Below, piece by piece: positions 16,060 to 24,461 of a DNA stretch of 43,999 nt. The DNA is from Anaerolineae bacterium (lineage in GTDB: Bacteria; Chloroflexota; Anaerolineae; Aggregatilineales; Phototrophicaceae). How positions within the stretch are numbered: position 1 is the first letter of the stretch; each line of letters begins with the position of its first letter. The stretch is taken from positions 1 to 43,999 of the forward strand of contig JALOOI010000007.1 of the NCBI GenBank assembly GCA_025454495.1. Reading direction: 5' to 3'. The notes below the pieces were generated by a model. It saw only the letters and a list, made by a program, of their open reading frames with translations, was not told where the DNA came from and ran no database searches. The translations under genes and the position numbers were made by a program.

Positions 16060-16844
16060 CCCGACCCTGCGTCAGAAGCAGGGTTGAGGTTGGAGCCGGG
16101 CGCGGGATCGGCATCAGGCGGCGCAGCCGCCAGCGCCTGCACCTCCGCCGACCAGCCCTGTGTTTCCAGGCGTTGCAGGGCATCCCGCGCGGCCGCATGA
16201 GAGGCCAGCCGCTTGCTGGCACCGCGCCCCTGCCCCAGGATCAGCTCTTTAATCAGCACTTCGACGTGATATTCTTTCTCATGCTCCGGCCCCACGGTGT
16301 CCGTCACGCGGTACGCCGGTGTGATGTGCAACTCTGCCTGGCTGCGCTCCTGAAGCAGGCTGCGGGCATCCTGATCCAGCCCGTGGCTGATGATATAATC
16401 CAGCAGGCGGCCCAGGGCGGGCAGCAAAAAATCACGCACCCGTTCCATACCGCGATCCAGGTACATGGCCCCGACGAGCGCTTCAAAAGCGCGGCACAGC
16501 GTATTGATGCGTTTGCGGCCGCCCCGCGCTTCTTCGCCCTTGCCCATCAGCAAAAAGTCTCCCAGGCGGCATTCCTGCGCCAGCATCGCCAGCGATTCGG
16601 CCTTCACCAGGGCGGATCTCAGCCGGGTGAGGTCGCCTTCACTGGCCGCGCCATAGCGCCGGAACAGCATTTCGGCGGTGATGAAGCCAATGATGGCATC
16701 GCCCAGGAATTCCAGCCGTTCATTATCGCGCCCCGGCTGCTCCATTTCGTTGGCATAAGAGCTGTGCGTCAGGGCTTCGCGCAGCAGCGCCGGGTCATGA
16801 AAGGGCACCTGAAGCAGGGCTTCAAAGTCTGTGAGCGTGGTCAA
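16056..16844 (-). CDS. rnc: Ribonuclease III
   Basis: Double-strand-specific endoribonuclease, 262 residues, for rRNA and mRNA processing. The signature ERLEFLGDAII is intact, carrying the first acidic cluster (equivalent of E. coli E38, E41, D45). The second helix reads LCRAFEALVGAMYLD: Glu117 is kept, but the position of Asp114 is Arg, which is unusual. A dsRNA-binding domain follows (about 165-235: DARSLLQERSQAEL, then GQGRGASKRLASHAAARDAL), plus a short Ala/Pro tail. The start is TTG at 16844, overlapping the FabF stop, so translation is coupled to fabF. A FabF-RNase III neighbourhood is common in bacteria. Confidence 0.92.
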   Translation of the reverse strand: MTTLTDFEALLQVPFHDPALLREALTHSSYANEMEQPGRDNERLEFLGDAIIGFITAEMLFRRYGAASEGDLTRLRSALVKAESLAMLAQECRLGDFLLMGKGEEARGGRKRINTLCRAFEALVGAMYLDRGMERVRDFLLPALGRLLDYIISHGLDQDARSLLQERSQAELHITPAYRVTDTVGPEHEKEYHVEVLIKELILGQGRGASKRLASHAAARDALQRLETQGWSAEVQALAAAPPDADPAPGSNLNPASDAGSG

Positions 16845-18085
16845 TCGTTAAACATCCTGAATACCAGCGAAGCGTTGTGCCCGCCGAAGCCGAAAGAATT
16901 GCTCATGGCGACGCGGATGGGCATGGGCCGCGCCTGGTTGGGGGCACAGTCCAGGTCACATTGCGGGTCGGGCACCTCGTGGTTGATGGTCGGCGGGGCC
17001 ACCTGATCGCGGATGGCCAGCACGCTGAAAGCGGCTTCCATGGCGGCGGTGGTGCCCATGGCATGGCCGGTCATGCTCTTGGTGGAACTCATCACCAGGC
17101 GATAAGCATGGTCGCCAAACAGGCGTTTCACGGCGCGGGTTTCCATCACATCGTTCAGTTCGGTGGCGGTGCCGTGCGCGTTGATGTAATCGACTTCCTC
17201 CGGGCGCAGGCCGGCCACCTCCAGCGCATACTTCATGGCTTCCACCGCGCCGCTGCCTTCCGGTTCCGGGGCGGTGCGGTGAAAGGCATCGGAGGTGGAC
17301 GCATACCCGGCCATCTCCGCCAGGATGGTCGCGCCGCGCCGCCGGGCGCTCTCCAGTTCTTCCAGTACCAGCACGGCCGCGCCTTCGCCAAAGACGAAGC
17401 CGCTGCGCTCTTTATCAAACGGGCGCGAAGCCCGCGCCGGCGTAGCATTATCGCGGGACATCGCGCCGATGCGGTCAAAAGCGGCAATCCCCAGGTCAAT
17501 GATGGGAAAATCGCCGCAGCCGGCCAGCGCCCGGTCGATGCGCCCGTGGCGAATCATATCGAATGCATAGCCGATGCAATCGGCACCGCTGGCGCAGGCC
17601 GAAACCGGAATGCAGGACGGGCCGCACGCGCCGGTCATAATGCTCACGACATTGCTGCCGGCGTTCACCACCAGCATGGGAATGCCGAAAGGGGTCATTT
17701 TGCGCGGGTTGCCGGTTTCATGGATGATGGCGCTGTATTCCTGATAGCTTTTTAGCCCGCCGGTGGACGAACCGACCACGGCGCTGCTGCGCTGCCGTTC
17801 GGACTCTTTAATCTCAAAACCGCTGCTGGCGATGGCTTCCCGGGCCGCGGCGATGATGTAATGCTGATACGGGTCATGCCGGCGGACTTCCGTCCGATCC
17901 ATATAATCATGCGGATCAAAATTTTTGAGCTGTGCCGCAATTTTCACCAGATAATGGGTAGTATCAAAATAGGTAATGGGCACAATGCCACTGACCCCGT
18001 TGAGGATATTGGCCCAGGTATCCGGCGCATTGTTGCCCAGTGGTGTTACCAGCCCCAGGCCTGTTACCACAACCCGTCTGGTCAT
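16841..18085 (-). CDS. fabF: Beta-ketoacyl-ACP synthase II
   Basis: Condensing enzyme of fatty-acid elongation, 414 residues, cytoplasmic. It starts at the canonical MTRRVVVTGLGLVTPLG, with AGGAGG 5 bases before the ATG. The frame opens 18 codons earlier but without support. The catalytic triad is complete: Cys164 in VSACASG, His in NAHGTATELND, and His in STKSMTGHAMG. The C-terminal NSFGFGGHNASLVF loop is present. It is followed directly by rnc (4-base overlap). An acyl carrier protein gene, which often precedes fabF, is not present; the upstream neighbour is the MoaD-MoaE fusion. Confidence 0.95.
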   Translation of the reverse strand: MTRRVVVTGLGLVTPLGNNAPDTWANILNGVSGIVPITYFDTTHYLVKIAAQLKNFDPHDYMDRTEVRRHDPYQHYIIAAAREAIASSGFEIKESERQRSSAVVGSSTGGLKSYQEYSAIIHETGNPRKMTPFGIPMLVVNAGSNVVSIMTGACGPSCIPVSACASGADCIGYAFDMIRHGRIDRALAGCGDFPIIDLGIAAFDRIGAMSRDNATPARASRPFDKERSGFVFGEGAAVLVLEELESARRRGATILAEMAGYASTSDAFHRTAPEPEGSGAVEAMKYALEVAGLRPEEVDYINAHGTATELNDVMETRAVKRLFGDHAYRLVMSSTKSMTGHAMGTTAAMEAAFSVLAIRDQVAPPTINHEVPDPQCDLDCAPNQARPMPIRVAMSNSFGFGGHNASLVFRMFND

Positions 18086-18142
18086 ATTGCCTCCTGCGAT
18101 GCCGAGAAAAAGCCGCTTATTTGAGGCTGTTTGTACCACAGG

Positions 18143-18883
18143 TCACGGCTGATTGCCAGCGCGGTCGCTGCGATCCTGCGGGGTGGGCGTGTAGCTGCCT
18201 TCGATCCAGGTGGACTGATCGCGGCTGACCTCTTTTTTCCACACCGGCACAATTTCTTTCAGCCGGTCGATGCCGTAGCGGGCGGCTTCAAAACAGCCAT
18301 CATCGCGGTGGGCCGCCCCGCAGGCGATCAACACAGTGTTTTCGCCCACGTTCAGCCGCCCCACGCGCTGCACCATGGCGATGCCCTGCACGGCCGGCCA
18401 GCGGGTGCGGATTTCGTCCGCCACCTGCTGCATTCGCGCCAGGGCCATGGGGGCATAGGCCTCATATTCCAGATACTCGGTCTGCGGCAGGTGGCCTTCG
18501 CGGGCAGTTGCGCCGCGTACCAGGCCGCTGAACAGGCAGACCGCGCCGGTGGCGGGGATGGTGATGGCGGCGATGAGCGCATTATGATCGACCGGCGCAT
18601 CCGCCAGGCGCAAAATTTGCGGGTACGGGCTGCCCTGCCCGCCGCTGACCGGGGGAAAGAAGGCCACTTCATCGCCCTCCTGCACGGCTTCGCCGGCGAA
18701 GCTGTATTCCTGGTTCACGGCGGCCAGCGCCACCCGCAGATGATCCGCCAGGTGGGGGAAACGCTCGATCATCGCCTGGCGCACGGCATCAATCGTCACC
18801 GGCGCGGCCGGCAGCGGCAGCAGCACTTCGCGCTGGCCGGCCAGGTCGCGCAGGGTGGCAAACAACAGCACTTTAATCGGCAT
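18143..18883 (-). CDS. Fused molybdopterin synthase MoaD-MoaE (MoaX-like)
   Basis: Molybdopterin synthase with both subunits in one 246-residue chain. Residues 1 to about 82 are MoaD (ubiquitin fold) ending in FFPPVSGG, the Gly-Gly tail that normally forms a C-terminal thiocarboxylate. Residues from about 90 on are MoaE: FSGLVRG, then LEYEAYAPMA, VQRVGRLNVGE, and HRDDGCFEAARYGIDRLKEIVPVWKKE with the active-site lysines. Because Gly-Gly is internal, sulfur loading must need proteolytic release, as described for mycobacterial MoaX. The start ATG directly follows the moaC stop (TGAATG), so the two are coupled. Confidence 0.93.
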   Translation of the reverse strand: MPIKVLLFATLRDLAGQREVLLPLPAAPVTIDAVRQAMIERFPHLADHLRVALAAVNQEYSFAGEAVQEGDEVAFFPPVSGGQGSPYPQILRLADAPVDHNALIAAITIPATGAVCLFSGLVRGATAREGHLPQTEYLEYEAYAPMALARMQQVADEIRTRWPAVQGIAMVQRVGRLNVGENTVLIACGAAHRDDGCFEAARYGIDRLKEIVPVWKKEVSRDQSTWIEGSYTPTPQDRSDRAGNQP

Positions 18884-19366
18884 TCAATCCTCCCGCACAT
18901 AATCGCCATGCACGCCGCCGCGCTTCTCCAGCAGCCGCACCTGCTCAATCCGCATCCCGCGATCCACCGCCTTGGCCATGTCGTAAATGGTGAGGGCGGC
19001 GGCCATCACGGCCGTCAGCGCTTCCATTTCCACGCCCGTTTTGCCGGTGGTACGCACCTGCGCCACAATCTCAATCGTGGAGGTTTCGGGCCGCGCCGTC
19101 AGTTCCACGCTGATTCTGGTCAGCGGCAGCGGGTGGCACAGCGGGATGAGCGTGGCCGTGTTTTTGGCCGCCATGATGCCGGCGATGCGGGCCACGGCGA
19201 ACACATCCCCTTTTTTGATCTCGCCGGCCACGATCAACCGCAGCGTTTCCGGCTGCATGACCACGGCCCCGGCGGCCGTCGCCTGGCGATCCGTGTCCGG
19301 TTTGGCCGTCACATCCACCATGCTGGCCCGGCCCTGGTCATCCAGATGGGTTAATGTCTCACTCAT
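18884..19366 (-). CDS. moaC: Cyclic pyranopterin monophosphate synthase
   Basis: Second step of molybdenum cofactor synthesis, converting the MoaA product to cPMP. Length 160 residues, normal for MoaC. Signature blocks are [16 protein letters not shown], then [18 protein letters not shown], the LIPLCHPL motif, and [22 protein letters not shown]. The ATG at 19366 has GAGG 6 bases upstream. An earlier in-frame opening to 19402 would add a non-conserved lead. It is the first gene of a leftward run moaC, moaDE, fabF, rnc. moaA is not in the window. Confidence 0.95.
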   Translation of the reverse strand: MSETLTHLDDQGRASMVDVTAKPDTDRQATAAGAVVMQPETLRLIVAGEIKKGDVFAVARIAGIMAAKNTATLIPLCHPLPLTRISVELTARPETSTIEIVAQVRTTGKTGVEMEALTAVMAAALTIYDMAKAVDRGMRIEQVRLLEKRGGVHGDYVRED

Positions 19367-19456
19367 CCTGCGCCTCTGTTTCGGGTGGTAAGATTGGCAC
19401 ATACGCGCTACTATACCCGCATCTGCTTTAGAATGGCATATTCAGGAGACAAATTC

Positions 19457-19786
19457 ATGCCTACGAAAGAAGAAATGCAGCAGGTTTTTCCTGAGATGGT
19501 CAAACGCTTTCAGCCGGATAAGGCGAAAGGTGTCAATGCAGTTATTCAATTTGAACTGAGCGGTGACAGCGGCGGGACGTGGTGGATTAAGATTGCCGAT
19601 GGTGGTTGTGAGTATGGCGAAGGCGCAGGCGCGGAGCCGCAGATGGTCTTTAAGGCCAAAGATGAAGATTTTTTCGCGCTGGTGAATGGCAAGCTGAACC
19701 CGGTGCAGGCGTTCATGATGGGCAAGATCAAGGTCAATAACATGGAACTGGGCATGAAGATGACCTCCATGTTCCAGATGGCGTAA
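19457..19786 (+). CDS. SCP2 sterol-binding domain protein
   Basis: Small soluble protein (109 residues) made entirely of an SCP2 domain, which binds lipids or acyl-CoA. It shows ELSGDSGGTWWIKIADG, then MVFKAKDEDFFALVNGKLNPVQAFMMGKIKV, the conserved stretch of the family, and a C-terminal amphipathic MTSMFQMA. The ATG at 19457 has AGGAGA 8 bases upstream. It stands alone, divergent from moaC, with its own terminator. Ligand unknown. Confidence 0.88.
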   Translation: MPTKEEMQQVFPEMVKRFQPDKAKGVNAVIQFELSGDSGGTWWIKIADGGCEYGEGAGAEPQMVFKAKDEDFFALVNGKLNPVQAFMMGKIKVNNMELGMKMTSMFQMA

Positions 19787-19802
19787 ATCCCCCGCCCGAC
19801 CC

Positions 19803-19837
19803 ATCAAAACAGGGAGCCTGGGCCCCCTGTTTTTGAT
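19803..19837. terminator. Bidirectional Rho-independent terminator
   Basis: AAAACAGGG (19806-19814) pairs with CCCTGTTTT (19825-19833). T runs follow on the plus strand, and A runs precede for the minus strand. It serves the SCP2 gene and the convergent HEAT-repeat gene. Confidence 0.85.
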
Positions 19838-19841
19838 TATC

Positions 19842-20843
19842 TCACTCGTCCGGTTCCACTTCCATCAGCATCAATTTGCCGCTCACCAGGCTGGCGTTGC
19901 CGAGCGCATTTTCGATGAGGTCGATCAGGGCTTCATCGTCCTCCTCCGTGGCCACATCCAGCGCCAGGTTCAGCGCCCGCAGCGCTTCCCGGTTCCCCAG
20001 TTCGCCCAGGGCGGTGATGGCAGCTTCGCGCCCCTCGCGGCCGCTGTCATTCAGCAGGCGGATGAGCAGGCCGGTGGCTTCCTGCGATTGAATTTCGCCG
20101 GCGGCGCGGGCCGCTTCCTGGCGCATGACCGGGCTGCCGCTCTCCAGTTCGCGCAGGATGATCGACTCCCAGCGCTCATCGGACGAATTGCCCATCGCCG
20201 TCACCGCGCTCACTTTAAGCCGGTCGTCGCCGCTGTCGTAGGCGGCGGTGATGGCCGGGATCACCTGCTCATGGCTGCAATTGGCCAGCGCTTCCAGCGC
20301 CCGGCGGCGCACCTCCAGCGGTTCGGCTGCGTTGTTCAGCAGTTCCAGCACACACTGCTGCACCCGCTGAAAATTCGTCGCCGAGATGTCGCCCAGTTCC
20401 CCGGCCAGCACGAAGCGGCCCAGGGTGCGCGTGGCTTCGGCCCGCACCGCCAGCGAACGATCCTGGCGGGCGGCCCGCATGAGCCGGTTCAGCACATAGG
20501 TCGAGTCGTATTCGGCCAGAATTTCCAGCGCGGTCTGGCGCACGTCCGCGTCGGGATCGCTCAGCAGCAGCAGCCCCACGGCCTCATAATCAATCTGATA
20601 GTTGTTGTCGCTGATGTCCGCCAGCATTTGCGCCAGCAGCCGGCGAAAGCCCGTATCCAGCGCGGCATACACCGGTTGCAGACGTTCGATGTCGGCTTCG
20701 GTCAGGTCGGACAGCCCGTACAGCAGTTGCGTGCCGGGCAGGCGATCTTCGCCGGATTGCAGTGCCGCCAGCACGTCATCCAGCGAAGGACGCGAGGACG
20801 ACAGATCATCGTCGTCCTCAAAATCGAAATCGGCGTGACTCAT
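19842..20843 (-). CDS. HEAT-repeat protein
   Basis: A 333-residue all-helical solenoid with at least six HEAT/PBS-lyase-type repeats recurring about every 31-37 residues (for example DVRQTALEILAEYDS, LAVRAEATRTLGRF, LEVRRRALEALANCS, PVMRQEAARAAGEI, EGREAAITALGELG). The N-terminus is acidic (FDFEDDDDLSSS). Probably a protein-binding scaffold; partner unknown. It starts at an ATG with GAGGG upstream, 16 bases after the RseP-like protease stop, so it is likely cotranscribed with that protease. Confidence 0.85.
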   Translation of the reverse strand: MSHADFDFEDDDDLSSSRPSLDDVLAALQSGEDRLPGTQLLYGLSDLTEADIERLQPVYAALDTGFRRLLAQMLADISDNNYQIDYEAVGLLLLSDPDADVRQTALEILAEYDSTYVLNRLMRAARQDRSLAVRAEATRTLGRFVLAGELGDISATNFQRVQQCVLELLNNAAEPLEVRRRALEALANCSHEQVIPAITAAYDSGDDRLKVSAVTAMGNSSDERWESIILRELESGSPVMRQEAARAAGEIQSQEATGLLIRLLNDSGREGREAAITALGELGNREALRALNLALDVATEEDDEALIDLIENALGNASLVSGKLMLMEVEPDE

Positions 20844-20859
20844 GCACCCTCTTGTTGGT

Positions 20860-22359
20860 CTAGCGCAATACGAATGGATTCACAATGTCATACACGATGA
20901 CAATCAACCCCAGGAGCAGCAGGATGAGAAAGCCGAACCAGTGGACACGGCTTTCCAGCGCCGGGGCCACCGGGCGGCCGCGCACCAGTTCCACCAGGGC
21001 GAACAGCACGCGCCCGCCATCCAGCGCCGGCAGCGGCAGCAAATTGGTGAAGCCCAGGAAAATGCTCACCATCGCCACGAAATTGAGGATCAAAACCGGG
21101 CTGCCCTGGCGAATGCTCTCCTGCAGGAAATTGCCCCCGATCTGGCTGATGCCCACCACGCTCACCGGGCGGGCTTCTTCCGGGCTGATGGCCCCGGAGA
21201 TGAGCTGGCCGGGCAGGGTGATGATTAATTGCAGGATTTCGCCGGTGCGCTGGAAGCCGTACTGAATGGCCTCACCGGCCGGCAGCGGGATCAGTTTTTC
21301 CTGCGGGGCGGAATTGACGTACCGAATGCCGTCGCTGGTGGCAAACTGCGCGGAAATGGCCAGGCCGATGCGGCCTTCGCCGGGCGGCGGGTTCACCCGC
21401 GGCGACAGTTCAATCTCCAGGGTTTCGTTGCCGCGTACCACCGTCAGCAGGATGGTGCGCCCGGCCGCAGCGGCCCCGGCTTCCTGAAGCACGCGCACCG
21501 GGTCACTGTCACCGGGCAGGCGTTCCCGGTTGACCCCGATGATGATGTCACCCGGCACCACGCCGGCTTCATCGGCGGGCGAACCGCTGGCGATGGTGGT
21601 CACGAACAGCGCTCCCAGCACGCCCTGGATGGATGGCGTGACAGTGACGGTGTAATTTTCGCGCGTTTCCACGCTCCGCATGGTCAGCGTCACCGGGCCC
21701 TGCGCCGCCTGCAACCGCTGGATGAAGTCATTCATGCCGCTGAACAGTTCACCATCGACCAGTTCAATGGCATCCCCCACCACCACCGGCGTACCGTCAA
21801 AGATAGAGCCGGCGGGCAAATGCGCGACCTGCACCCGCGCCCCCACCACCTGCGGCAGCCCGATGAGGGCGATCACGGCGAACAGCACAATGGCGGTGGC
21901 AAAATTCGCCAGCGCCCCGGCCACCATGAAGAAGATGCGCGGCAGCGGCTTCACATCATTCACCGTCTTGATCTTATCCGGCGCAACCCCGCGCTGAAGC
22001 AGTTCTTCACGCTCGTTCAGATAATCCTGATCGACCGGGGTATTTTTACGTTTTTCGCCACCATAAGGCTCATCCTCCGGCGGCGCGTCCGCGGTATTTT
22101 GCGGGCCGATCATATCTTCGCCCAGGGGGCGCACAAAACCGCCGATAGGCAGCAAATTCAGGGTGAAATCCGTCTCGCCGATGCGAAACAGCTTAATCAC
22201 ACGGGGCGGGAAACCAATGCCAAATTCCAGCACGCTGATACCGACCAGTTTGGCCGCGAAATAGTGTCCCAGTTCGTGGATGATGATGACCGGAATCAAC
22301 ACCAGCCCGAAAGCCACCACCGCCGCCAGAAAATTGTTATTCAGCAGAAATTCCATCAC
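20860..22359 (-). CDS. RseP-like site-2 zinc metalloprotease (M50)
   Basis: Membrane-embedded protease of 499 residues that cuts transmembrane substrates. The zinc motif HELGH (His28-Glu29, His32) lies in the first membrane helix, and the third ligand is in PALDGGRVLF near residue 450. The conserved IGGFVRPLGEDM loop follows the first core. A PDZ domain is clear (TTIASGSPADEAGVVPGDIIIGVN), and an earlier stretch (about 180-240) may be a second, weaker one. It is longer than a minimal family member because of a hydrophilic insert with ENxP-like charged residues before the second membrane helix (about 85-125). A good promoter precedes it. Confidence 0.92.
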   Translation of the reverse strand: MMEFLLNNNFLAAVVAFGLVLIPVIIIHELGHYFAAKLVGISVLEFGIGFPPRVIKLFRIGETDFTLNLLPIGGFVRPLGEDMIGPQNTADAPPEDEPYGGEKRKNTPVDQDYLNEREELLQRGVAPDKIKTVNDVKPLPRIFFMVAGALANFATAIVLFAVIALIGLPQVVGARVQVAHLPAGSIFDGTPVVVGDAIELVDGELFSGMNDFIQRLQAAQGPVTLTMRSVETRENYTVTVTPSIQGVLGALFVTTIASGSPADEAGVVPGDIIIGVNRERLPGDSDPVRVLQEAGAAAAGRTILLTVVRGNETLEIELSPRVNPPPGEGRIGLAISAQFATSDGIRYVNSAPQEKLIPLPAGEAIQYGFQRTGEILQLIITLPGQLISGAISPEEARPVSVVGISQIGGNFLQESIRQGSPVLILNFVAMVSIFLGFTNLLPLPALDGGRVLFALVELVRGRPVAPALESRVHWFGFLILLLLGLIVIVYDIVNPFVLR

Positions 22360-22399
22360 GCCCTGTCCTGTTCGCTATTCAGTGATCGTGGTTAGTGCC

Positions 22400-22429
22400 A
22401 TTATATGACCGTTAACAGATTGAACGCAA
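22400..22429 (-). promoter_or_regulatory. Promoter for the site-2 protease / HEAT operon
   Basis: On the minus strand TTGCGT (22429-22424) is followed after 18 bases by TATAAT (22405-22400), about 40 bases before the protease ATG. Confidence 0.6.
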
Positions 22430-22446
22430 GATATGCACCCCGGCGC

Positions 22447-23424
22447 TTACCCGGCGTTCACCAGCGCCGCGCCACCACCGACGGTCGCCCGCCGCACCTC
22501 CAGGATACCGGAGTGCTGCCACAGCCGTTCCCTTACCTGGTCGGCATCCTCTCTGATGCAAATACAATGCACGTTGGGGCCGGCATCCAGTGTATAGCAC
22601 ACGCGCAGGCCTTCCGCCCGCCAGCGGCGCACCGCCGCCATGAGCGCCAGGGTGGCCGGCAGCCAGTAGAACAGCGGCGGGCGGCTGGTCATCATCACGG
22701 CGTGCATCAGGTTGCTGTCGCGCTCCACCACTTCGGCGAACGTGTCAAAGTCACGCGCCAGAATGGCCTGCTGGCACAGCTCAAAGCGGGCCGCGGCCCC
22801 CGCCACCCGCGCCGCCTGAAGATCGCTGGTCGGTGCGGTGGGGTGCCCTTCCTGCGAGCCGGTGGCCTTGTGCTGGTCGCTGACGATGGCGATCACATCC
22901 ACCAGCGCCCAGTGATCGGGCGCGGCGAAGCTTTCCGCATACGATGTTTCGTGGCTGTCGCCGGTGAACCAGCGCACAAAGCCAGCCGGCACCGACCGCG
23001 CCGCCGACCCCGACCCCAGGCGGGCCAGGGTGCTGAGCGCCCGTTCTGGCACCGCCTGCCCGGAAGCCCCGGCCGCTGCCACCGTCAGCGCGGCAAAGGC
23101 CGCCGCCGAGGAAGCAATGCCCGTGCCGGTGGGGAAATTATTGTGCGATACCACGCGGGCATACTGCGTCAGCCGCAGGTGCTGGCGCACGGCGTGCAGG
23201 TGCCGCTGAACGCGCTCCAGCGCCGGGCCGGCCTCGTCTTTGCCATTCAGCCGCAGCGTATCCGCCGGCAGCGCTTCATCCCAGGTGACGGTGGTTTCGG
23301 CATACAGCCCGTCCAGATTCATGCTGATGGAAGGATTCACCGGCAGGCGCAGCGCATCGCTGGCATTGCCCCAGTATTTGATGAACGCGATATTCGGATG
23401 AGCGCGGGCAGTGGCAGTCGTCAC
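22447..23424 (-). CDS. Phosphomevalonate or diphosphomevalonate decarboxylase (GHMP family)
   Basis: ATP-dependent decarboxylase of the mevalonate pathway, 325 residues. Family landmarks are NIAFIKYWGN near the start, PVNPSISMNLD, the ATP loop NNFPTGTGIASSAAAFAAL, GSGSAARSVPAGFVRW, and late LDAGPNVH with the base Asp. Where classical diphosphate enzymes read KYWGK this one reads KYWGN. With IPK next door and no phosphomevalonate kinase visible, mevalonate 5-phosphate is the likelier substrate (the Roseiflexus-type route); this is inference. GTG at 23424 is chosen because AGGAG lies 7 bases upstream. The frame opens at an ATG at 23463 without a ribosome site. Divergent from the ubiA-mvk-ipk operon. 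Confidence 0.9.
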   Translation of the reverse strand: MTTATARAHPNIAFIKYWGNASDALRLPVNPSISMNLDGLYAETTVTWDEALPADTLRLNGKDEAGPALERVQRHLHAVRQHLRLTQYARVVSHNNFPTGTGIASSAAAFAALTVAAAGASGQAVPERALSTLARLGSGSAARSVPAGFVRWFTGDSHETSYAESFAAPDHWALVDVIAIVSDQHKATGSQEGHPTAPTSDLQAARVAGAAARFELCQQAILARDFDTFAEVVERDSNLMHAVMMTSRPPLFYWLPATLALMAAVRRWRAEGLRVCYTLDAGPNVHCICIREDADQVRERLWQHSGILEVRRATVGGGAALVNAG

Positions 23425-23553
23425 AATCAGTCTCCTGTGGTACGGCACAAGCCTATCAAACATAGCTGAAGGAATGATAACATAGCGGGGATTGTTGGCT
23501 GAGAGCCGTTCAGGATCAGCCGGTGTGGCCGGTTAAACGGGCAGGAGTGCGCT

Positions 23554-24456
23554 TTGCAGGCGTTGTACGGTCTTCTTCGCACCATGCGTCCGCGCCAGTG
23601 GACGAAAAATGTGCTGTTTGTGTTCCCGGCGCTGGTGTTCGACGGGCAGCTTTTCCAGCCGGGCCCCTTCCTGAATGTGCTGATCGCCTGTGGCCTGCTC
23701 ATTTTGATGTCCGGCACGGTGTACATCATCAATGATCTGGTGGACATTGAGCGCGACCGGCTGCACCCGCGCAAAAAAGAGCGCCCGCTGCCGGCCGGTC
23801 AGCTTCCGGTGCCGGTGGCGCTGGCGGCGGCCGTCCTCATCCCCATCGTCACGCTGCTGCTGGCGTGGGCGTTTCAGTGGCGGCTGGCGCTGGTGCTGCT
23901 GCTGTACCTGGTCAGCCAGCTTGCCTATTCTTTCTACCTCAAGCATGTGGTCATCCTGGATGTGCTCACGGTGACTTCGGGCTTTGTGCTGCGCGTGCTG
24001 GCCGGGGTGGCCGTGATCGAAGTGGCGAATTTTTCGCCCTGGCTGTATGCCTGCACGGCGCTGCTGGCGCTGTTCCTGGTGGTGGGCAAGCGGCGGCAGG
24101 AACTGGTGAAGCTGGGCCCGGCCGCGGTGCAAACGCGCCCCATCTTCCAGCAGTACAACCTGGCGCTGCTGGATGAAATGCTGCGCCTGGTGACAACTTC
24201 CACCTTCATCGCCTATCTGCTGTACACGGTGGAGGCCGAAACGGCCATCCGGGTGGCCGGCGGCGTGAACCTGACGTTGATTACCGTGCCGTTTGTGCTG
24301 TACGGGCTGTTCCACTATCTCTATCTCGTCCACGTGAAAGGCGAAGGCGGCGCACCGGATGAAGTGCTGCTGACCGACCGACGTTTGCAGGCGACGATCG
24401 TGCTGTGGGGACTGACCTATATCTTTCTGATTTATTTGCTGCCACAGTGGGTTTAA
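23554..24456 (+). CDS. UbiA-family prenyltransferase, DPPR-synthase-like
   Basis: Polytopic membrane prenyltransferase, 300 residues, about eight hydrophobic segments. The first Asp-rich motif is N60-D61-xx-D64-xxx-D68 (NDLVDIERDRLHPRKKERPLP), and the second region is AYSFYLKHVVILDVLTVTSGF. The N-terminal MRPRQWTKNVLFVFPAL is typical of decaprenyl-phosphate phosphoribosyltransferase-like members rather than quinone enzymes, so the acceptor may be phosphoribosyl diphosphate; this is inference. The start is TTG with GGAG 7 bases upstream. It precedes mevalonate kinase by 5 bases, placing a prenyl-lipid enzyme in the isoprenoid precursor operon. Confidence 0.88.
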   Translation: MQALYGLLRTMRPRQWTKNVLFVFPALVFDGQLFQPGPFLNVLIACGLLILMSGTVYIINDLVDIERDRLHPRKKERPLPAGQLPVPVALAAAVLIPIVTLLLAWAFQWRLALVLLLYLVSQLAYSFYLKHVVILDVLTVTSGFVLRVLAGVAVIEVANFSPWLYACTALLALFLVVGKRRQELVKLGPAAVQTRPIFQQYNLALLDEMLRLVTTSTFIAYLLYTVEAETAIRVAGGVNLTLITVPFVLYGLFHYLYLVHVKGEGGAPDEVLLTDRRLQATIVLWGLTYIFLIYLLPQWV

Positions 24457-24461
24457 GCACC

